Part shown: positions 9,224-22,510 of the stretch, one piece after another
Numbering within the stretch: the first letter of the stretch is position 1
Layout: the number at the start of each line of letters is the position of its first letter
Assembly (NCBI RefSeq): GCF_963576545.1
Contig: NC_083642.1
Span: forward strand, 3,348,188-3,412,187
Direction: 5' to 3'
Origin: Limanda limanda
Taxonomy: Eukaryota > Chordata > Actinopteri > Pleuronectiformes > Pleuronectidae
DNA length: 64,000 bases
Notes under the pieces: model-generated
The model's input: the letters and a program-made list of their open reading frames with translations, nothing else
Told to the model about the DNA's origin: nothing
Database searches by the model: none
Translations under genes and position numbers: made by a program

Positions 9224-9807
9224 GGTCTGGAGCGAGAAGCAAGACAAGAGGGAAAGTTTTGATATCTGGGGTTTAGTTTTTTTGTTGTGGGTTAATCTGA
9301 TTATTTTTTCAGACGTTGTATAACAGAAACAACGGAGGAGGAAGGAGGAGGAAGAAGAGGAAGAGTATTCTATGGTGCAGAGTGAAGTTAGAAAACTTTG
9401 TGTTCATCCCACCTGGTTTATCTATAGTGAAGATACATTGTAATCTCTATCACTGTTCACGGTGAACTGGTGTTTGGGTCTTCTGACCCAAGTTCACAAC
9501 AAAATATTACAAAATAAAAGACCCATAATTCAGCCAGATCCAAAGCACTGCAGCGGCAGAACTAACTTTAGTGCTTTTACTTCGTTGACTAATTGCCAAA
9601 CAGGAAATGATTCTATGAATGTCGCCGCTCACTCCGATGTGATGAAATAAAAACAGTCAAATAATCCAAAGGACCGAGTGGAATCTCCTCTCATGTGGTG
9701 GAGCTCCCGAGGATCTGCCAGCAGACGCACTTCCCTTTTGTTCCCGGGTTAAAGGTAGAAACAGATTCCAGAACCTTGAGAAGTAAAGAATTTGGATCTA
9801 ACTGTAC

Positions 9808-9990
9808 CTCGTTGTCGTGGCGATGAGCGTCCTGAAAGATGAAGAGGAGCAGGTTCTGCCCGAGGCCTCTTCGTCGTCTGGAGGGTTTTTAGTGTTTGAA
9901 GCTTGTGGACGAAAGAGGACTCGTCTGAAGCTCTGATGTAGACGACTATCTGAGCATCAAGCAGCCTGGAGCTTCTACCCTCCCATTTCT
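9808..9990 (-). other. Candidate 5'UTR exon of gpr182 copy B
   Basis: Counterpart of the 3289-3475 stretch, with the same donor AACGAG/GTACAGTTAG on the minus strand. No coding frame is claimed. The upstream boundary is not defined. Confidence 0.3.
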
Positions 9991-10002
9991 CACACACACA
10001 CC

Positions 10003-10046
<44 letters not shown>
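9991..10046. repeat. (CA)n microsatellite, interrupted
   Basis: CA dinucleotides with a CCAAAA interruption near 10001-10006; orthologous within the duplication to the array at 3475-3528. Confidence 0.9.
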
Positions 10047-10047
<1 letters not shown>

Positions 10048-10180
10048 CCAACAGGACATCCTCAGTCAGTAGTGGGGGAGTGGACTCGAGTCCAGTGACG
10101 TCCACTCAGCTCAAAACACTTCATTTGGAAAGAATCGTGTGATGGAAGTTTGACCTGTGAATCATTTAGACTGTCTGAAT

Positions 10181-12522
10181 TATCTCAGGAGTTAAAGCAA
10201 CAGAAACACAATTATTAGAATGATAAGAATTCACTGTCTGATTACTGAAGTCTCACTTGTAACAGGAATCCTGGGTAAAAGGAGGGATTTGTCTCAGGTA
10301 GAAACAGACATGGACGGCCTCGTCCACAGGGGGAAGTCCTGCTCTCTCCATCACCATTCACCTGATCTGATGTTTCTCTTTGTCCCTCCGGACTCTCAAA
10401 AGCCTCTGTTGACCCGGTGTCCTCTGCTGCTTGTTGGGTGATGGTTCACGGTCGAGGATGTCTGTGAGTCTGATACATGGTCAGGTCTTTTTGTTTTGTC
10501 AGGCCTTGTAGTTTCCTCAACATGCAGAGCAAGACTCAGATCAGATAGGAGTCAAGAACTGTTTGATTGAATAGTTCATTAAATCGTTTGCCTTTCAATG
10601 CAGATGCAGTGAAGAGATGTGTGTGTGTGAGCTGAGTGTTTAGTGAGATCCCAGGAGATAAGACCCAGACACAGCTGAAGGCCTCCTGGTCAGATGTTCC
10701 ATCACAAGCCTCAACACGGCCACACCGGACCTGCACACTCTGGGTTTGAAGCTCAAATGTTGTTATGAACAGAATCATGTCGCACGGCTGTGATCCAGGT
10801 TCACACGTCATGTAAGAATCTTTCGTTTCACACCTCAGCTACTGGTCAGCAACCGAGAAGACAAAGATCGTTAAAATCAGGGACCAATCAGACACTTCCT
10901 CATCCTCGTCTGATTGAGCAGAATGAGACATGACGCTACTCAACCAGAATATTGCGAGAAAAAAGTCGTATTTTCCCGAGAATAAAGTCGTACATTTAGG
11001 CCACGTGTCCTGTTAGCTGGTGAATATCAGGAGATCCGTCTCCTGTGTCAAAATGAGGAATGTGCAGCATCTTGTTAAGTTCCGCTTCATTAGAAGTTTC
11101 ACGAAGAACAAATTACTGAATATTTTTGTCACATCAGCTGCACATGATCATAAATATCAGGACTTTGAAAAGACTGAGGAGGAAACTGAGTCTGTTCTGA
11201 GAAAAGAATCTTACAGGTTCAGAGGAAATTGCCTCTTCGGTGGAAGAGGAAATGTTTGGTTCTCTGTGTCGTTATCGTTCGTCACATCTGTGTCAAGAGG
11301 ATTCCAAGAAACCAGTGGGGGTGAAACTGGTTCTTCTCACTGCTCATCTCCTACAAGAATCTTTATTTATTCTCTCTATCCTGTAATTGTATCACTTTTA
11401 TTCCAAATTACAACTTTATTCTCTTTATATTACAGAATTCTTCTCAAAATCTTTGAATTTCTTCACTGTTTTAGAAATGAACAGAAGTAGAGATGTAAAA
11501 GTACAATATACCAAACAATAGCAGAAATTAAACTCATTATCAATGTCTCCGAACTCACACAAATAAAAAGGTCAGTATTTGCATATTTCTTTTTTTAAAA
11601 TGTATATTATATTAATCTTTGTACAGATTTCTCTCTTTTATTCAGCTATTTCTGTCTCTTTTATTTAGATGTAAACCTGATTTTAAATTGATCTCTTTTA
11701 GTGCTGTTTTCTCTGTCCAGCACTTTGACTTTAACTAATAAACTTTCAAACTTCCTTTGAACGTTGCTGACGTGCACATACGGATCTTTTATACAAAGTC
11801 CACTTCACATAAACTTTTATATTGCAGTTCTTCATAATCTTTGTTTTCACCACATCACCGGACCATGTTTCCTCTGTGCACGAGCAGGTGACCTGTTCTG
11901 CAGAGTAATGCTCAAAGAACACAATGATTTCATCTCACTGACCCAGTGGAGACGGTGGAAAGTGTCCCGGTGAAATGAGTGAATCTCCTGCGTGGTCCTG
12001 AGTGCTGGTGGCTGGTGAGGCTGGTGAGGCTGGTGAGTCTGGGACAGACAGACCCAGTGAGGACAGGCAGCACATAGCAGAGGACAATACCAGGAAGCTC
12101 CACTGCTCCCTGGGCCCTGGTCCACGGTGAGTGACGCTCCGTGAGGAAAGAGGCTCGTTAACCTGGACGTGCACACACATCCTCAGCCTCACGCTACCAG
12201 GTTTACTTCTAAACTCACGGAGACACGAGCAGAGTATTAACAGGGGTTCTTTAAATATGGCAAATAGAAAACAAGTGATAGCGTTCAGTCGATCTGATGA
12301 AGAGTCTGGCTGCTGTGTTTTGATCGAGCTCAGACACGTGAAGAGAGAATCGCAATAATCCAAACAAGAGGATTTCTTCTTTATGCTGAGGTTTGAGTTT
12401 CCCGAGCTGCAGGAATCCAAACTGATGTGATTATGTTATTCACAGTCAAAAGGTGACGCAGAGGTTTGTACATTTGTACCAAACGTTCAGGGACAGACAC
12501 CCGTGGTGCATGGGGGTGTAGG
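10181..12522. other. Intergenic, no gene recognised
   Basis: AT-rich, no frame with recognisable protein similarity and no convincing exon. Open frames here start at non-ATG codons or lack any domain. Short (TG)n is near 10620 and GGTGAGGCT-type triplets are near 12010-12040. Confidence 0.6.
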
Positions 12523-12740
12523 TCAATCAATCAATCAATCAAATTTTATTTGTATAGCCCACATTCACAAATAACAATTCGTCTCATAGGGCTTTAACAT
12601 GGTGTGACATCCTCTGTCCTTAACCCTCAGCAAGAGTCAGGAAAAACTACTAAATACGTAGAAACCTCAGAGTCACATGTGAGGATCCGTCTCCCAGGAC
12701 GGACAGAAGTGCAATAGATGTCAAGTGTAGGAAAACATCA
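12523..12740 (-). mobile_element. LINE/SINE-type retroelement 3' fragment with TTGA tail
   Basis: On the minus strand it reads through GGGCTATACAAATAAAATTT into a (TTGA)n tail, with CTCATAGGGCTTTAACATGG (plus strand) in the body. It matches the fragment at 17166-17357, which lies in the opposite orientation. This is a widespread fish repeat; the exact family is not assigned. Confidence 0.75.
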
Positions 12741-13469
12741 TCGGGATTGAAGTTTTTTTTTAGCAGCATCGATGAGGGTAAACATTTTTGAAGGATAACT
12801 CAATAGTATATATAAAGTAGTCCTGCTGCAATCATAGTCATAGTCTAGGTGCGGTGCATGAGTCAGGGCCGAGGGTCACGACCTCTGTCTCGTCAATACT
12901 AAGCTGCAAGAAGTTCTGAGTCCTGCAGCATTATCTATCCAGGATTTCAATGAAGCCATTGAGCAACACAGCTGCTGGTAAACTGCCCACAGAGGTCACG
13001 ACGAAGGTCAGCGTCCCACAGAGCGAGTGCAGGGACGTTTGTGTTGGTCACGTCTCACACTGATTAACAGCCTCTGCGGCCCGTCAGCAGTTTGCAGCTC
13101 AGCAGCACGTCTCCCTGCGTCCGTCTCATCCTGTCTCCGTCCCATTGTCCAGGTCCCTTCAGTGACCAGCAAGACGAGGAGGAACCAGTCAGCAACTTCT
13201 GTCTCTTCGGATGAAACAGGAAGGAAGAAGTCAGCAGAAAAACACTTCAGGAAAACGTGGGAGGAGAATCAGTCCCTGACCCTCGGTGTTGTAATCTTAA
13301 GACCAGAAAACAGCTAGTGAGACAAACAGCTACAGCTTCTCCTTCTATCTCTTATATCACCAAATTACTCAATCATATAAATCCAAAGGGAATCAGACAG
13401 TGGCCACACGACCTTGTTTTTACTTTTGTGTTTTTGTGCTTCTTCTGTGTCTTTATTAGCATCAGTGCA

Positions 13470-13860
13470 CGTACTTGTGTTTATGTGTATGACTTTTACA
13501 TCAACCTGTGAGGGCCTGCAGATGGAAACTCGCCCGTGTGGCTGAATCTGGCACATCGACATGTTGGAATCACGTTGATGAACGTTCATCGTCCCTTTAG
13601 AACATTTGTAATAATCCGACAGCGACTGACAACCTGAGGAAACATCAGCTGCAAAGTAAAGTCGAGTGTAAAACTTCGATGCATCTACAATAACAGAACC
13701 AGACCAGAGATACAGTTCAAAGAAACTCAGGTCAAACTGAAAATGTTCAAGAGGCCAAGAACATGTTTTATGAGGCCACTGTGACCTTTGACCTCACAAA
13801 TCAGTTTTAATATGTTATAGAGACAAGTGGAGAGCGTTTATGATTCTCATCTCCAATTGA
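13470..13860. repeat. Distal homologous block of the tandem duplication, unit B
   Basis: Partner of 5040-5310 with the same order of landmarks but about 110 bp longer. No coding potential recognised. The rest of 12741-15600 holds no gene that I can support. Confidence 0.6.
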
Positions 13861-14752
13861 ACCGACACCTTCAGCATCTACATCATGAATCCAAGAGGAA
13901 CAGAGTCAAGCTGCAAATCCCAGGTGATGAGGTTTGACCTCCTGAATCCTACAAGTTAACCCGAGAACACATATATGGAGGTCATTATGTCCTTGACCTT
14001 TGACCTCTAACACTGGTACAGACTTGAAGAAAGTGTCGAGGGTGTCAACAGATGAAATTCTTCCTCCTGCAGAAACATGCAAACACAGGAAAAACATTTT
14101 CCAAAAAAACGAGTCAAACACTTTTCAGAAATTCTTCATAAAATATATTTTGGTCAAAAAGCTGATTTGCAAAAATACAACATGTGCGATCAGGGAGTGG
14201 CTGCATCGTCTCACTGTGTTAAGGCGAACACGCACACGCTACTGACATGTAGTGTTACTGTCAAAGGATTTAACACAGCAGCCTGGTTAGCTCTACATCG
14301 TTACACTACACACACACACACACACACAACACTTCCTGCTTCTATTGCTAGGCCTCTGTTTCTAAATCTTATCCTATGACAATGATTCACATTAGCGCAT
14401 GTTTTCCACGAAGAGGGCGACTGAGTCATTTTTTTTTTAAAACGTCAGGACTGATCCTGGTCGTGAACGCCGCTTCAGCTCAGACGCTAAATAATAAGAT
14501 ATGTTCCCCATTTAATCACCGAGCATTCAGACCCAGTTCAGAGCTGATGGGGTCGTGAGAGGTCAGATGTCAGGTGGTCGACTTCCTGCTCTTTATGCAA
14601 ATCATCACAACTCTCATTCGAGTTGGAAAAGCAAATCCTGCCGTTTTCTACCCAGTTCACAGATGTCACCGTTTCTAAAAGTCAACTCAGAGAATATTTG
14701 ACATGACATCTTTTTTCAGTTACATTTGAAAACCCAGATGTGCGACAGCCCT

Positions 14753-14753
<1 letters not shown>

Positions 14754-14794
<41 letters not shown>
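14754..14794. repeat. (TG)n microsatellite
   Basis: About 20 uninterrupted TG units, roughly 0.9 kb beyond the pip4k2c stop codon. Confidence 0.95.
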
Positions 14795-14795
<1 letters not shown>

Positions 14796-14983
14796 AGGAG
14801 AAGCTTGAGTCATTATGTGTTGATCCGTGTCAGAGACGTCAGCTGACTTGTCTCCAGGTTCACACACTGATAAGAATGTGGCTCGGACCTCAGACCTGGT
14901 TCAGGTTCGTTCAGACCGGACCACTTCGGATCTGATCCCTCGGGACAGACGCTGACATCAGGTCCAAACAGGATCTTACTGAA

Positions 14984-14989
14984 TTTATT
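14984..14989 (-). terminator. Possible polyadenylation signal of pip4k2c
   Basis: AATAAA on the minus strand about 700 nt beyond the stop codon. It is the first such hexamer I noticed on that strand; a search of all variants was not possible. Confidence 0.3.
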
Positions 14990-15691
14990 AGAACATTTTG
15001 TCGAGTTTGTTGGAAACCAGAATCCCATCAATTCAAATTCTGGTTTAAAATAAAAGTGCAAATCCTGCTTTGATCCCACACGTTTGGCACGGTCAACATT
15101 CACCCTGTTATCTACCCTACACCGGTTTATCAAAGATTATTCTACGATTTAAAAAGGAACAGTTGGACACGTTGGGACTTTTTGGCTGAGTTAGAGGAGA
15201 AGATTAATAACTAGTTTGTGTGAAGGAGTGTTTGGAAGTGGAAGGTGGAGTGAGAAGAGCGTTCTTCTGGAAGACGTGACCCATGGTTTCACACGCCAGA
15301 GTCTAAATAAACTGTCGTATCCTGTTCATATTTAATTTAATCTTCTCTTCCAACTCTCAACGAGAGACTGAAAATCTGTTTCGTTCAAATTTAGTTCGTC
15401 CTCAAGAACCACAGCAAAGTGAAAAGGTCAATACTCTTGATCCTTGATCTGTCTGACAGTTCCAACACTGATCCACAGCAGTTTGTTTCCACGTACCCTC
15501 GCTTCCTTTTAGAGTGCTGAACATTTATAAGAAATGCGATTTTTTAAATCTTAAAAATAAATATATGCATCAGAAGTCATACATTTTGTAGTCGCGCCCC
15601 AGATCCGCGTGTGCAATGACAATTTCGGGTCAGTGATATTATTGACTTTTAGCTTCGGCTGGATCGGTTTGTGGGCGGAGCTCCGTCACCG

Positions 15692-18600
15692 CTACGCAAA
15701 GATGTTTGAGATGAAGTCTCGGAAGCGTTTGGCGTACTGCTCCGGGTGGACCGTGGAGATCTCAGCTCCGGCCTGGAACAGAGAGAGAGAGGAACAAGAG
15801 AAACTCATCATTCATGTTCATCACATCGTGCATTTCATCATGTCACAGTATGATGAAATGTGTTACGCACCCCGTGTTTGACGGTTTTCGCAGCGTGAGC
15901 AGCTTTCTTCTTGGTGTCGTACTGAGTGAGGACATCGATCAGGCCCATGAAGTAAACTTCCCTCTGAGGAGCTCCTGAGAACAGACAGCGCTATTTAACA
16001 CAACAGCTCCCGTAGAAATCTAAACCAGATCCTGAGGTTCCACACGCTGTCGGACCGCGGCTCACCTGAGCAGCTCCTGATGGCGTACACGTCCACGTAC
16101 GGGTCGAACTCTCCGGGCCCCAGAGGTTTGCAGGAGGACATGTACCCAGCGATTCCCTCCGGAGAGGTTCCATAGGATCCCACCCCGGCGCCGTTCTCCG
16201 CCTCCGGCTCCTCCTCGTTGGAAACCTCCTCGCCCTCGTCCTCCTCCCGCTCAGCTCGGCCCACGTCGTGGATGCCGAGGAGCAGACTGTAGTCCATGAT
16301 CTTCAGCTTCACCAGAAACTGAGGAAAGAGATGAAACAGGCGATTAATCCAAATCTATCAGCATCAGTTCTGATTCTCAAGTAACTCCTCAAAACGATCT
16401 TAATGTTTTCAAACTGTCTGGACCTCGTAGGACTAATTACTGCAAAAGAAGACAAACAGTTTCTGCTGTAGTTTAATGTCATGATCTCTAAATCCAGCTC
16501 CGTCCCTGTGCACTGAATCTCCTTCTTCCTCCACTGGCACTCAGGCCGACTGGGCCGACAGCGCCACCGTGTGGTTGAGTTCTGCAAACAAACATGTCGC
16601 CCACCTCCACGTCTCGTTTCAGCTTCTCCATGACCTTCTCCTTCTCCTCCTCGGTCACGAACACCTTCTGCATGTTGTTCCTGAAGTCCATGTCTTTGAA
16701 GGTGGGAAGCTCTTTACCCTGAGACACAAACACTCAGAGTTCAGCAGGAGGTTTGAGGTAAAAAGGCGACAGCTGCACAGATAATAATCTGATCAAATGA
16801 AAGGAGGAGAGATGTTTGAATTCACCCGTTCTTTGTCACTTGCTTCTCGAGCCACTTGAGAGCCCTGCAAGGAGAGAGGTGTAAAGATCATGGCTCATAC
16901 GTGTAACATGCAAACAGATCAAAGTCCAAGCAATAAAAACAGGATCAACACAAATCTTTCATGTTATTCAATGAGTTATCTATTCTAGGGACATAGAAAT
17001 TGTTAACTCTGATAAAACAGGTGAAAGGGGGAATTCTTAAATCTCTATTTACAAAGTGAACTATGAATATGGATAATTTTGAAAAGTTGCTGACAAATCC
17101 TAATAAATCTTTTGTCGCAAACGATGCAACTTAAATCTTTAACCACACAGAGCAAGTAAATTCAGGGATCCCTCACATGTGACTCTCTGAGGTTTCTACA
17201 TATTTTTACCTGTTAAAAGGGTTTTTAGTAGTTTTTCCTGACTCTTGTTGAGGGTTAAGGACAGAGGATGTCACACCATGTTAAAGCCCTATGAGACAAA
17301 CTGTTATTTGTGAATGTGGGCTATACAAATAAAATTTGATTAATTGATTGATTGATGTGAAGTCCGTCATAGCTTCTTGAATCATAAGATCACATCTGCA
17401 AATGCGTTTCTGGCTGATGTACCTTGAAAAACCAAATCTTCACACATCTATCTAATAATTCTAGAACTCTTTGTCTGTCTGTGGCTCTGTGGTACAGGAG
17501 ATACAGATCTATGAGACTCAGTTCTACTTGCTTGTTGCCTCAATTCATTGTAAGAATCCGTTTACATAAAGTATATCTATGTCATCTGTCAAATAACTCC
17601 AGAATTCTGTGTCTGTGTCTCATATCTGTAAAACCGTTCATCAGTTCATCTTTTCAGCTCCAGTGTGAAACAGCCTCTAAGCTTGTATCTCTAAGTCTGG
17701 ACTTCTGCATGTTGTAGTGAGGCACTGATGTTGTTGAGGAAGTGTAATTAAAAAATAAACTAAAGCTCAGGCTGTTTGTTCCTCTCACCTTCAGGTCGTA
17801 CTTCCTGTGCACCGGCAGGCGGTGGCTGAACATGTTCCTCATGACGATCAGGTAGGTCTCCTCGCTGTCCACGCCCACGCGGTACATGCCCAGGAACTGT
17901 GGCAGCAGCGTGCTGCCGTGGCACTTCACGATGTGCTGCCGGGACCGAACCACACACACAAGGGCTTTAGTGTCAATGTGTATTCTAAAAGATTAACATG
18001 CAAATAAGAAACTACAGCAACAGAGAACAGGAACTTCAGCATCTAAAAGGTCACTGAGGATATAAATCAATGAGTGAATCCATCCAGGTGAGACTGAAGT
18101 TAGAAGAGACTTCAGACGGATCTGGTTCAGTGGCGTCTGAAACACGCTGGACCAGCAGGAAGTTAAAGACAGAAGGAGCAGGTGAACCAGCAGGAAACTA
18201 CAGACAGGCCCCCCCCCCGCAGGTCACATGCATTCATGACGGAGATGAATACAGAACTTTTTGCCATTTGGATCTTAGGTTTGAAAATCTGTTCTCAAGA
18301 TGAAATCCCTTCAACTGGCAAACATCGAAACCTAAACCTTCGATGTCTAAAAGCCCAAAGTACGACCACGACTCCGGCCTCTACAGAAGACACGACATGT
18401 TTCTGTGTTTGTACGAATCTGATATTATAAACTTCAACCTGCAAACGATAACAATGAGTTCATTCAACTAAATAAATACACACACAAGTGAACACACTGG
18501 GAAACAGAGCTTCCATTTTCCTCCTCTGCCTCTCGGCTCCGGGTGGGAAGTGGAACCACAGAACTCACATTCCTCTCTCAGCTCTCAGCAGCCACACGTT

Positions 18601-21600
18601 CACTCAGACACATCTACAGCCTGAAGTGAGAGAAACAAACACTTTCTGAAGCATCTGCTCGACACAGAGCTGAAGGTGAAATAAAACCAAAGGAACAAAT
18701 CAAACAGGTGAAGGAGTGTCGCCTCCCTCTTATCTCTGTGTGCAACTGTTTACACGAGCAGACGCGTGTAGATATGAACTTATGAATATAGCTCAGTGGT
18801 GCTGCAACTTTCTCTCCCTTTCACCCACAGGGAGGATCAGAGGCACCTTAAAGCCACAATGGAGTCTGGAGTTTCTCCTGAGTCTTTCTAAGCTCACATC
18901 TTCTCCTCATTCCCACTCTCTGGATCACTTCAGGGGAATACAAGGATTTCAGTAAGGGTGGGAATTGGCAAAAATGTGACGATTCAATAGTATTGCAATA
19001 TTTGGGCCACGATTCAAAAGTATTGCGATATTGCGATACTGCGATATATTGCGATTCGATTCTGCGATATATTGCGATTCATGTCCCCCATATTATTCAA
19101 AGGCATTACAAAAAATTAGTAAATTAAGACTGCTCAACTCACTTCAAATGTCCCATTCAATTCTGTGAACAACATTGTCTTCTACACATTAACTGAAGTG
19201 CAAAAACTTTGTCCTTGAACATTCAGGACACAGGACCTTTGTAATTATTTTCTGAATAGGAGACCTCTCACATGAACACTGAGCTCCCAGCACATAACTT
19301 ACAATTATTTAAATACAATACAGTAACATCAAGCAGACATAATAGAGTAACATAAACCTGAGAATAATCATATAAATAAGAGTAACCTAGAGCTTCAATC
19401 AAATTGAGAAAAATAAACAAATGTGTACTACTAGAGTCCAGTCGGCTGCAAGGTCATGACCCAAAATGTTAAATTCATTTGGGAATATTGGCATTTTTGT
19501 TCAGAAAAAGGAGTTGGTCAACATGCTCAGATGTTAAAGTGCTCCTCTGGGCTGTTACATTTATTTATTTTTTTTAAATATTGCAATACTTTGTGCTACA
19601 GTATCGATATAATCGCGGGCGCAAAATATCGCGATACTGAACAGAATCGATTTTTTCCCCCACCACTAGATTTCAGTGCAGGTCTGAAAGCTGCTTCATC
19701 AGCAGACTTCTCGTTCAGCCCCTCCCTCCTCACCTGGTGATACTCGGACAGGATGCTGTGCATGTCGGCCACGTCCTCGCTGGAGATCTGCTTGACCACC
19801 AGCGTGCGGTCGTAGGAGTTGAGGAGCAGAACCTCCTGGTCGTCTACGCTCCTCGATGGCGGGCTGCGGGTCAACGACACCTGGACGTCGGAAACACACA
19901 GATGAGCAGAGAAACCTCTTCACATGAACTAAAGAATCTGCCCATTTGGTCATTATCAGGGTTATTAGCTCCTACAGTCATGTTCCTTTGTATTTGGTCT
20001 TGGTACTTGTCTGCACACTGAGCACGTCATCAGCACATCACAAACCTGATAGTCCAGATCCTCGATACCAAAGCGTTCCCTTAGGTTTCTGAAGACCTGA
20101 GGACAGTACTCTTTGAATTTGAAGTGTCCCGGAAGGTTTTCTCTGCAAAGGGAGAGAAGACGGGAGAGTGAGGACAAGGAGAGTGAGGACAAGGAGGAGG
20201 AGGACAAGGAGAGTGAGGACAAGGACAAGGAGGAGAAGGAGGAGGAGGAGGAGTGGGCTGATGCAACATTTTCTGTGCCGAAACACAAACAATCAGATGT
20301 TTCATTCTCTGACAAAAAAAAGTCTTAAAAATGTAACATCATCATCAGCAGGGGTGAAAGTAGAGTGAAGTTCTTTCTCCGACATTCAGAGCTTCAACTC
20401 CTGCGTCATGTCCCTGAACACACATTCAAACGCCTGCACCACCAGATATGAAATCTATAACTTGTAATGGAAAGACACACAAAGTGAAAATGTGAACACA
20501 TCCCACAGCCTTGATCTCCACTGAAGTTTGAATGATGCAGTGCAGTTTGCTTCATGAGAACTTTCAGGCTTTAACTCATCGAGACACTTGCATTTCCCAG
20601 TGTTCAAAACCAGACTGGATGAGTGACACATAAGTTGAACCCATAAACTTTACGAGAAACACACTTGCATGATGCAGCACATTCTGTAACTTATGATTAT
20701 TCTTTCTTCGGTCTGGCAGAGCAGAGACATCTTCACGTTGACCTCTGGTGGCGACGTTCACCAAAACAAAACACCCATCTGAATTTATTACAATTTAATA
20801 TTGTTTGGTACCAAGGTCAGATTTGTTTCCTGAAAGCACCAGAGGCAGTGAGACATGAGGAGGATATATATTTAGATCTATATATTTTATTTACTATTTT
20901 AAATTTTTGATATTCTATTTTTTTGTTATTCTATTTTATACTATTTCTATTTTTATTAAATTTTTTTTGGTTGAAATTACTGAGTATTGCTTAAAGAGAG
21001 TGTGTGACCCAAGTATTTCATTGACAGTGACTGCTTCATGTTATCTCTGTTCATTTGACAATAGAAAATCTTGAATCTTGAATGTTGACATTTGACATGT
21101 GTGTTTATTAATATCTATCCATGCACTGCGTTGTGAGTCTTACTTGTTGAAGAGGTGGTTGTTCACTTTGATTTTGGTGTTGGCCTTGAAGTCGTCGGGG
21201 AGAAGCATGACAGGAACAGGAACCTGGTTGAGATCATTGATCTGCAGAAAGAAAACACAATCATCATAGTTACTTAAAATCAATCAAAACTAATCATGTG
21301 CAGACTTTAATCAAACGTCAGATAACAGTCTAATATGTTCATGTTTTTGAATGTCTTGTTTTGTCCAAACCCTGAAGATATTTAGTTTTACTCTGATGAC
21401 AAGAGAAGCAGGAAGTTCTTACATTTGAGAAGCTGGAACCTCAATTATTGTTTTTTATGTTTATTTAGTCACATACATGTTTCATGCATGTACCAGTGGT
21501 TTTGGGGTATTTGTGTAAAATGTATAACACATTTGATTCTGGTCCCTTAGTGCTTGTATCCATGTTGTATATGTATTCATCATATCTGTATAATGGCTCT

Positions 21601-22194
21601 AGATCTACTGTATGTCACGTACTAATATATTTATATATGTAATAAGAAGAATACATGTTATAATAGCAATAGTATAAATATATAGTATACATATAAATGC
21701 AGTAATGTCCAAGTAATAAGTTAAGTAAATGAATAGTTGTGATGAGTAACATTCGTGTTATGATATGAATGTTCAACCGAGTAATGTTATGATTATTTCC
21801 GTGATTAGCTTGAGCACAGACAGGCAGTGGTGGACCCGGGGGTCTGTGGGGGTCTGTGGGGGTCTCCATGGGGGTCCTCTGGGGGTCCAGGGCCCAGGTA
21901 CCGGGACCCTGGGCGGACCCAGGCCCAGAACAGCCCCTGGTCCCCGGCTCACCTCCCGTCCCCTCCCCGCTGAGCTCCGGCTACCTGCGCTAGCCGCGTT
22001 AGCTCCGTTAGCTCCGCGGCGGCTCAGCGACTCACCGAGTGGTTGACGCCCCACATGAAGACGCTGAGCTGGGGGTCGCTGGCCCGGAACACCTTCACCT
22101 TCTGCTGGACGAAGTGCTTCTTCTTCGTCTTGGTCTTCGGCGCCAGCACCACCATCGGGCTGGAGGCGGCCCCCGAGTTCCCGAGGGCAGCCAT
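15692..22194 (-). CDS. pip4k2c: Phosphatidylinositol 5-phosphate 4-kinase type-2 gamma
   Basis: Complete 10-exon coding region, 412 aa (human about 421). Exons: 22036-22194, 21144-21241, 20046-20142, 19734-19880, 17789-17935, 16826-16864, 16605-16718, 16066-16318, 15871-15974, 15692-15772. All introns are GT-AG and phases join without a break. The family phosphorylates PI(5)P on the 4-OH to give PI(4,5)P2; the gamma isoform has low activity and acts on endomembranes. Visible: N-terminal [26 protein letters not shown] with candidate ATP-binding Lys148, [11 protein letters not shown] (275-285), an acidic linker at about 289-308, [18 protein letters not shown], and activation-loop end [14 protein letters not shown], where Ala before Glu fits PI5P 4-kinases rather than PI4P 5-kinases. 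The C-terminus is FISNIFA. Gamma is preferred over alpha/beta by the N-terminus, the [12 protein letters not shown] match and 12q13 synteny. A 716-bp hAT element sits in intron 4. Confidence 0.96.
17166..17357 (+). mobile_element. LINE/SINE-type retroelement 3' fragment in pip4k2c intron 5
   Basis: Same repeat as 12523-12740, opposite strand: AGCCCTATGAGACAAA, GGGCTATACAAATAAAATTTG and a (ATTG)n tail. It lies antisense to the host gene. Confidence 0.75.
18953..19668. mobile_element. Non-autonomous hAT element in pip4k2c intron 4
   Basis: A 716-bp element flanked by the 8-bp direct repeat GATTTCAG (18945-18952 and 19669-19676). Termini are TAAGGGTGGGAATTG and the complement of TAGTGGTGGGGG. 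The subterminal regions are full of GCGATATT/ATCGATAT motifs. It is related to the element at 50705-51384, sharing GTCAACATGCTC and the GATTTTTTCCCCC end. No transposase. Confidence 0.88.
20142..20260. repeat. GA-rich imperfect repeat in pip4k2c intron 2
   Basis: GAGAGTGAGGACAAGGA-type units next to the acceptor of exon 3. On the transcribed minus strand this is a long pyrimidine tract (TCC/CTT), consistent with an extended polypyrimidine tract ahead of the AG. The intron extends from 20143 to 21143. Confidence 0.7.
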
Positions 22195-22510
22195 GACCGC
22201 GGCGGAGAGGCTGGGGCGGGCGGGGACACTTCTTCCTCCTTCACGGAGCTTACACACCGGTCTCTCGCCGCTCCTCCCCCCGGGTCCCTCGCACCGACGA
22301 GCCGGGGTCACCGGTCCAACTCCCGCTGAGTCACACGGTCCTCGGGTCAGCGGGTGGACTGCGGATCCCTGGCGGACGCTGCGTTTACCGGGTTTGTTCT
22401 GAACGTCTCCTCCCAGCGCCCTCCGTGCTTTTATAAACAACGTGTTGCGCCTGAAACTGACAGCTGACAGCGGCCAATCAGAGCTGCGATGCTGCGTCAT
22501 GTGACATTAG
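22195..22510 (-). promoter_or_regulatory. GC-rich promoter and 5'UTR region of pip4k2c
   Basis: GC/CpG-rich stretch upstream of the ATG, with a CCAAT box on the plus strand (22474-22478, GGCCAATCAG) and an E-box palindrome GTCATGTGAC (22496-22505). The start site is not resolved. Confidence 0.5.

Larger units (their letters stand above)
7765..10180. repeat. Tandem segmental duplication, unit B (core block)
   Basis: Second copy of the gpr182 segment, offset by about 7763 bp from unit A over the receptor gene, with the hAT insertion site empty. It begins exactly at the hAT terminus. Small indels sit around 9255-9480, where unit A has an expanded GGA array and extra sequence. Confidence 0.93.

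Noticed and set aside
20113..20328. Glu/Asp/Lys-rich frame overlapping pip4k2c exon 3
   Set aside because: Antisense translation of a GA-rich intronic repeat; exon 3 of pip4k2c explains the conserved part.
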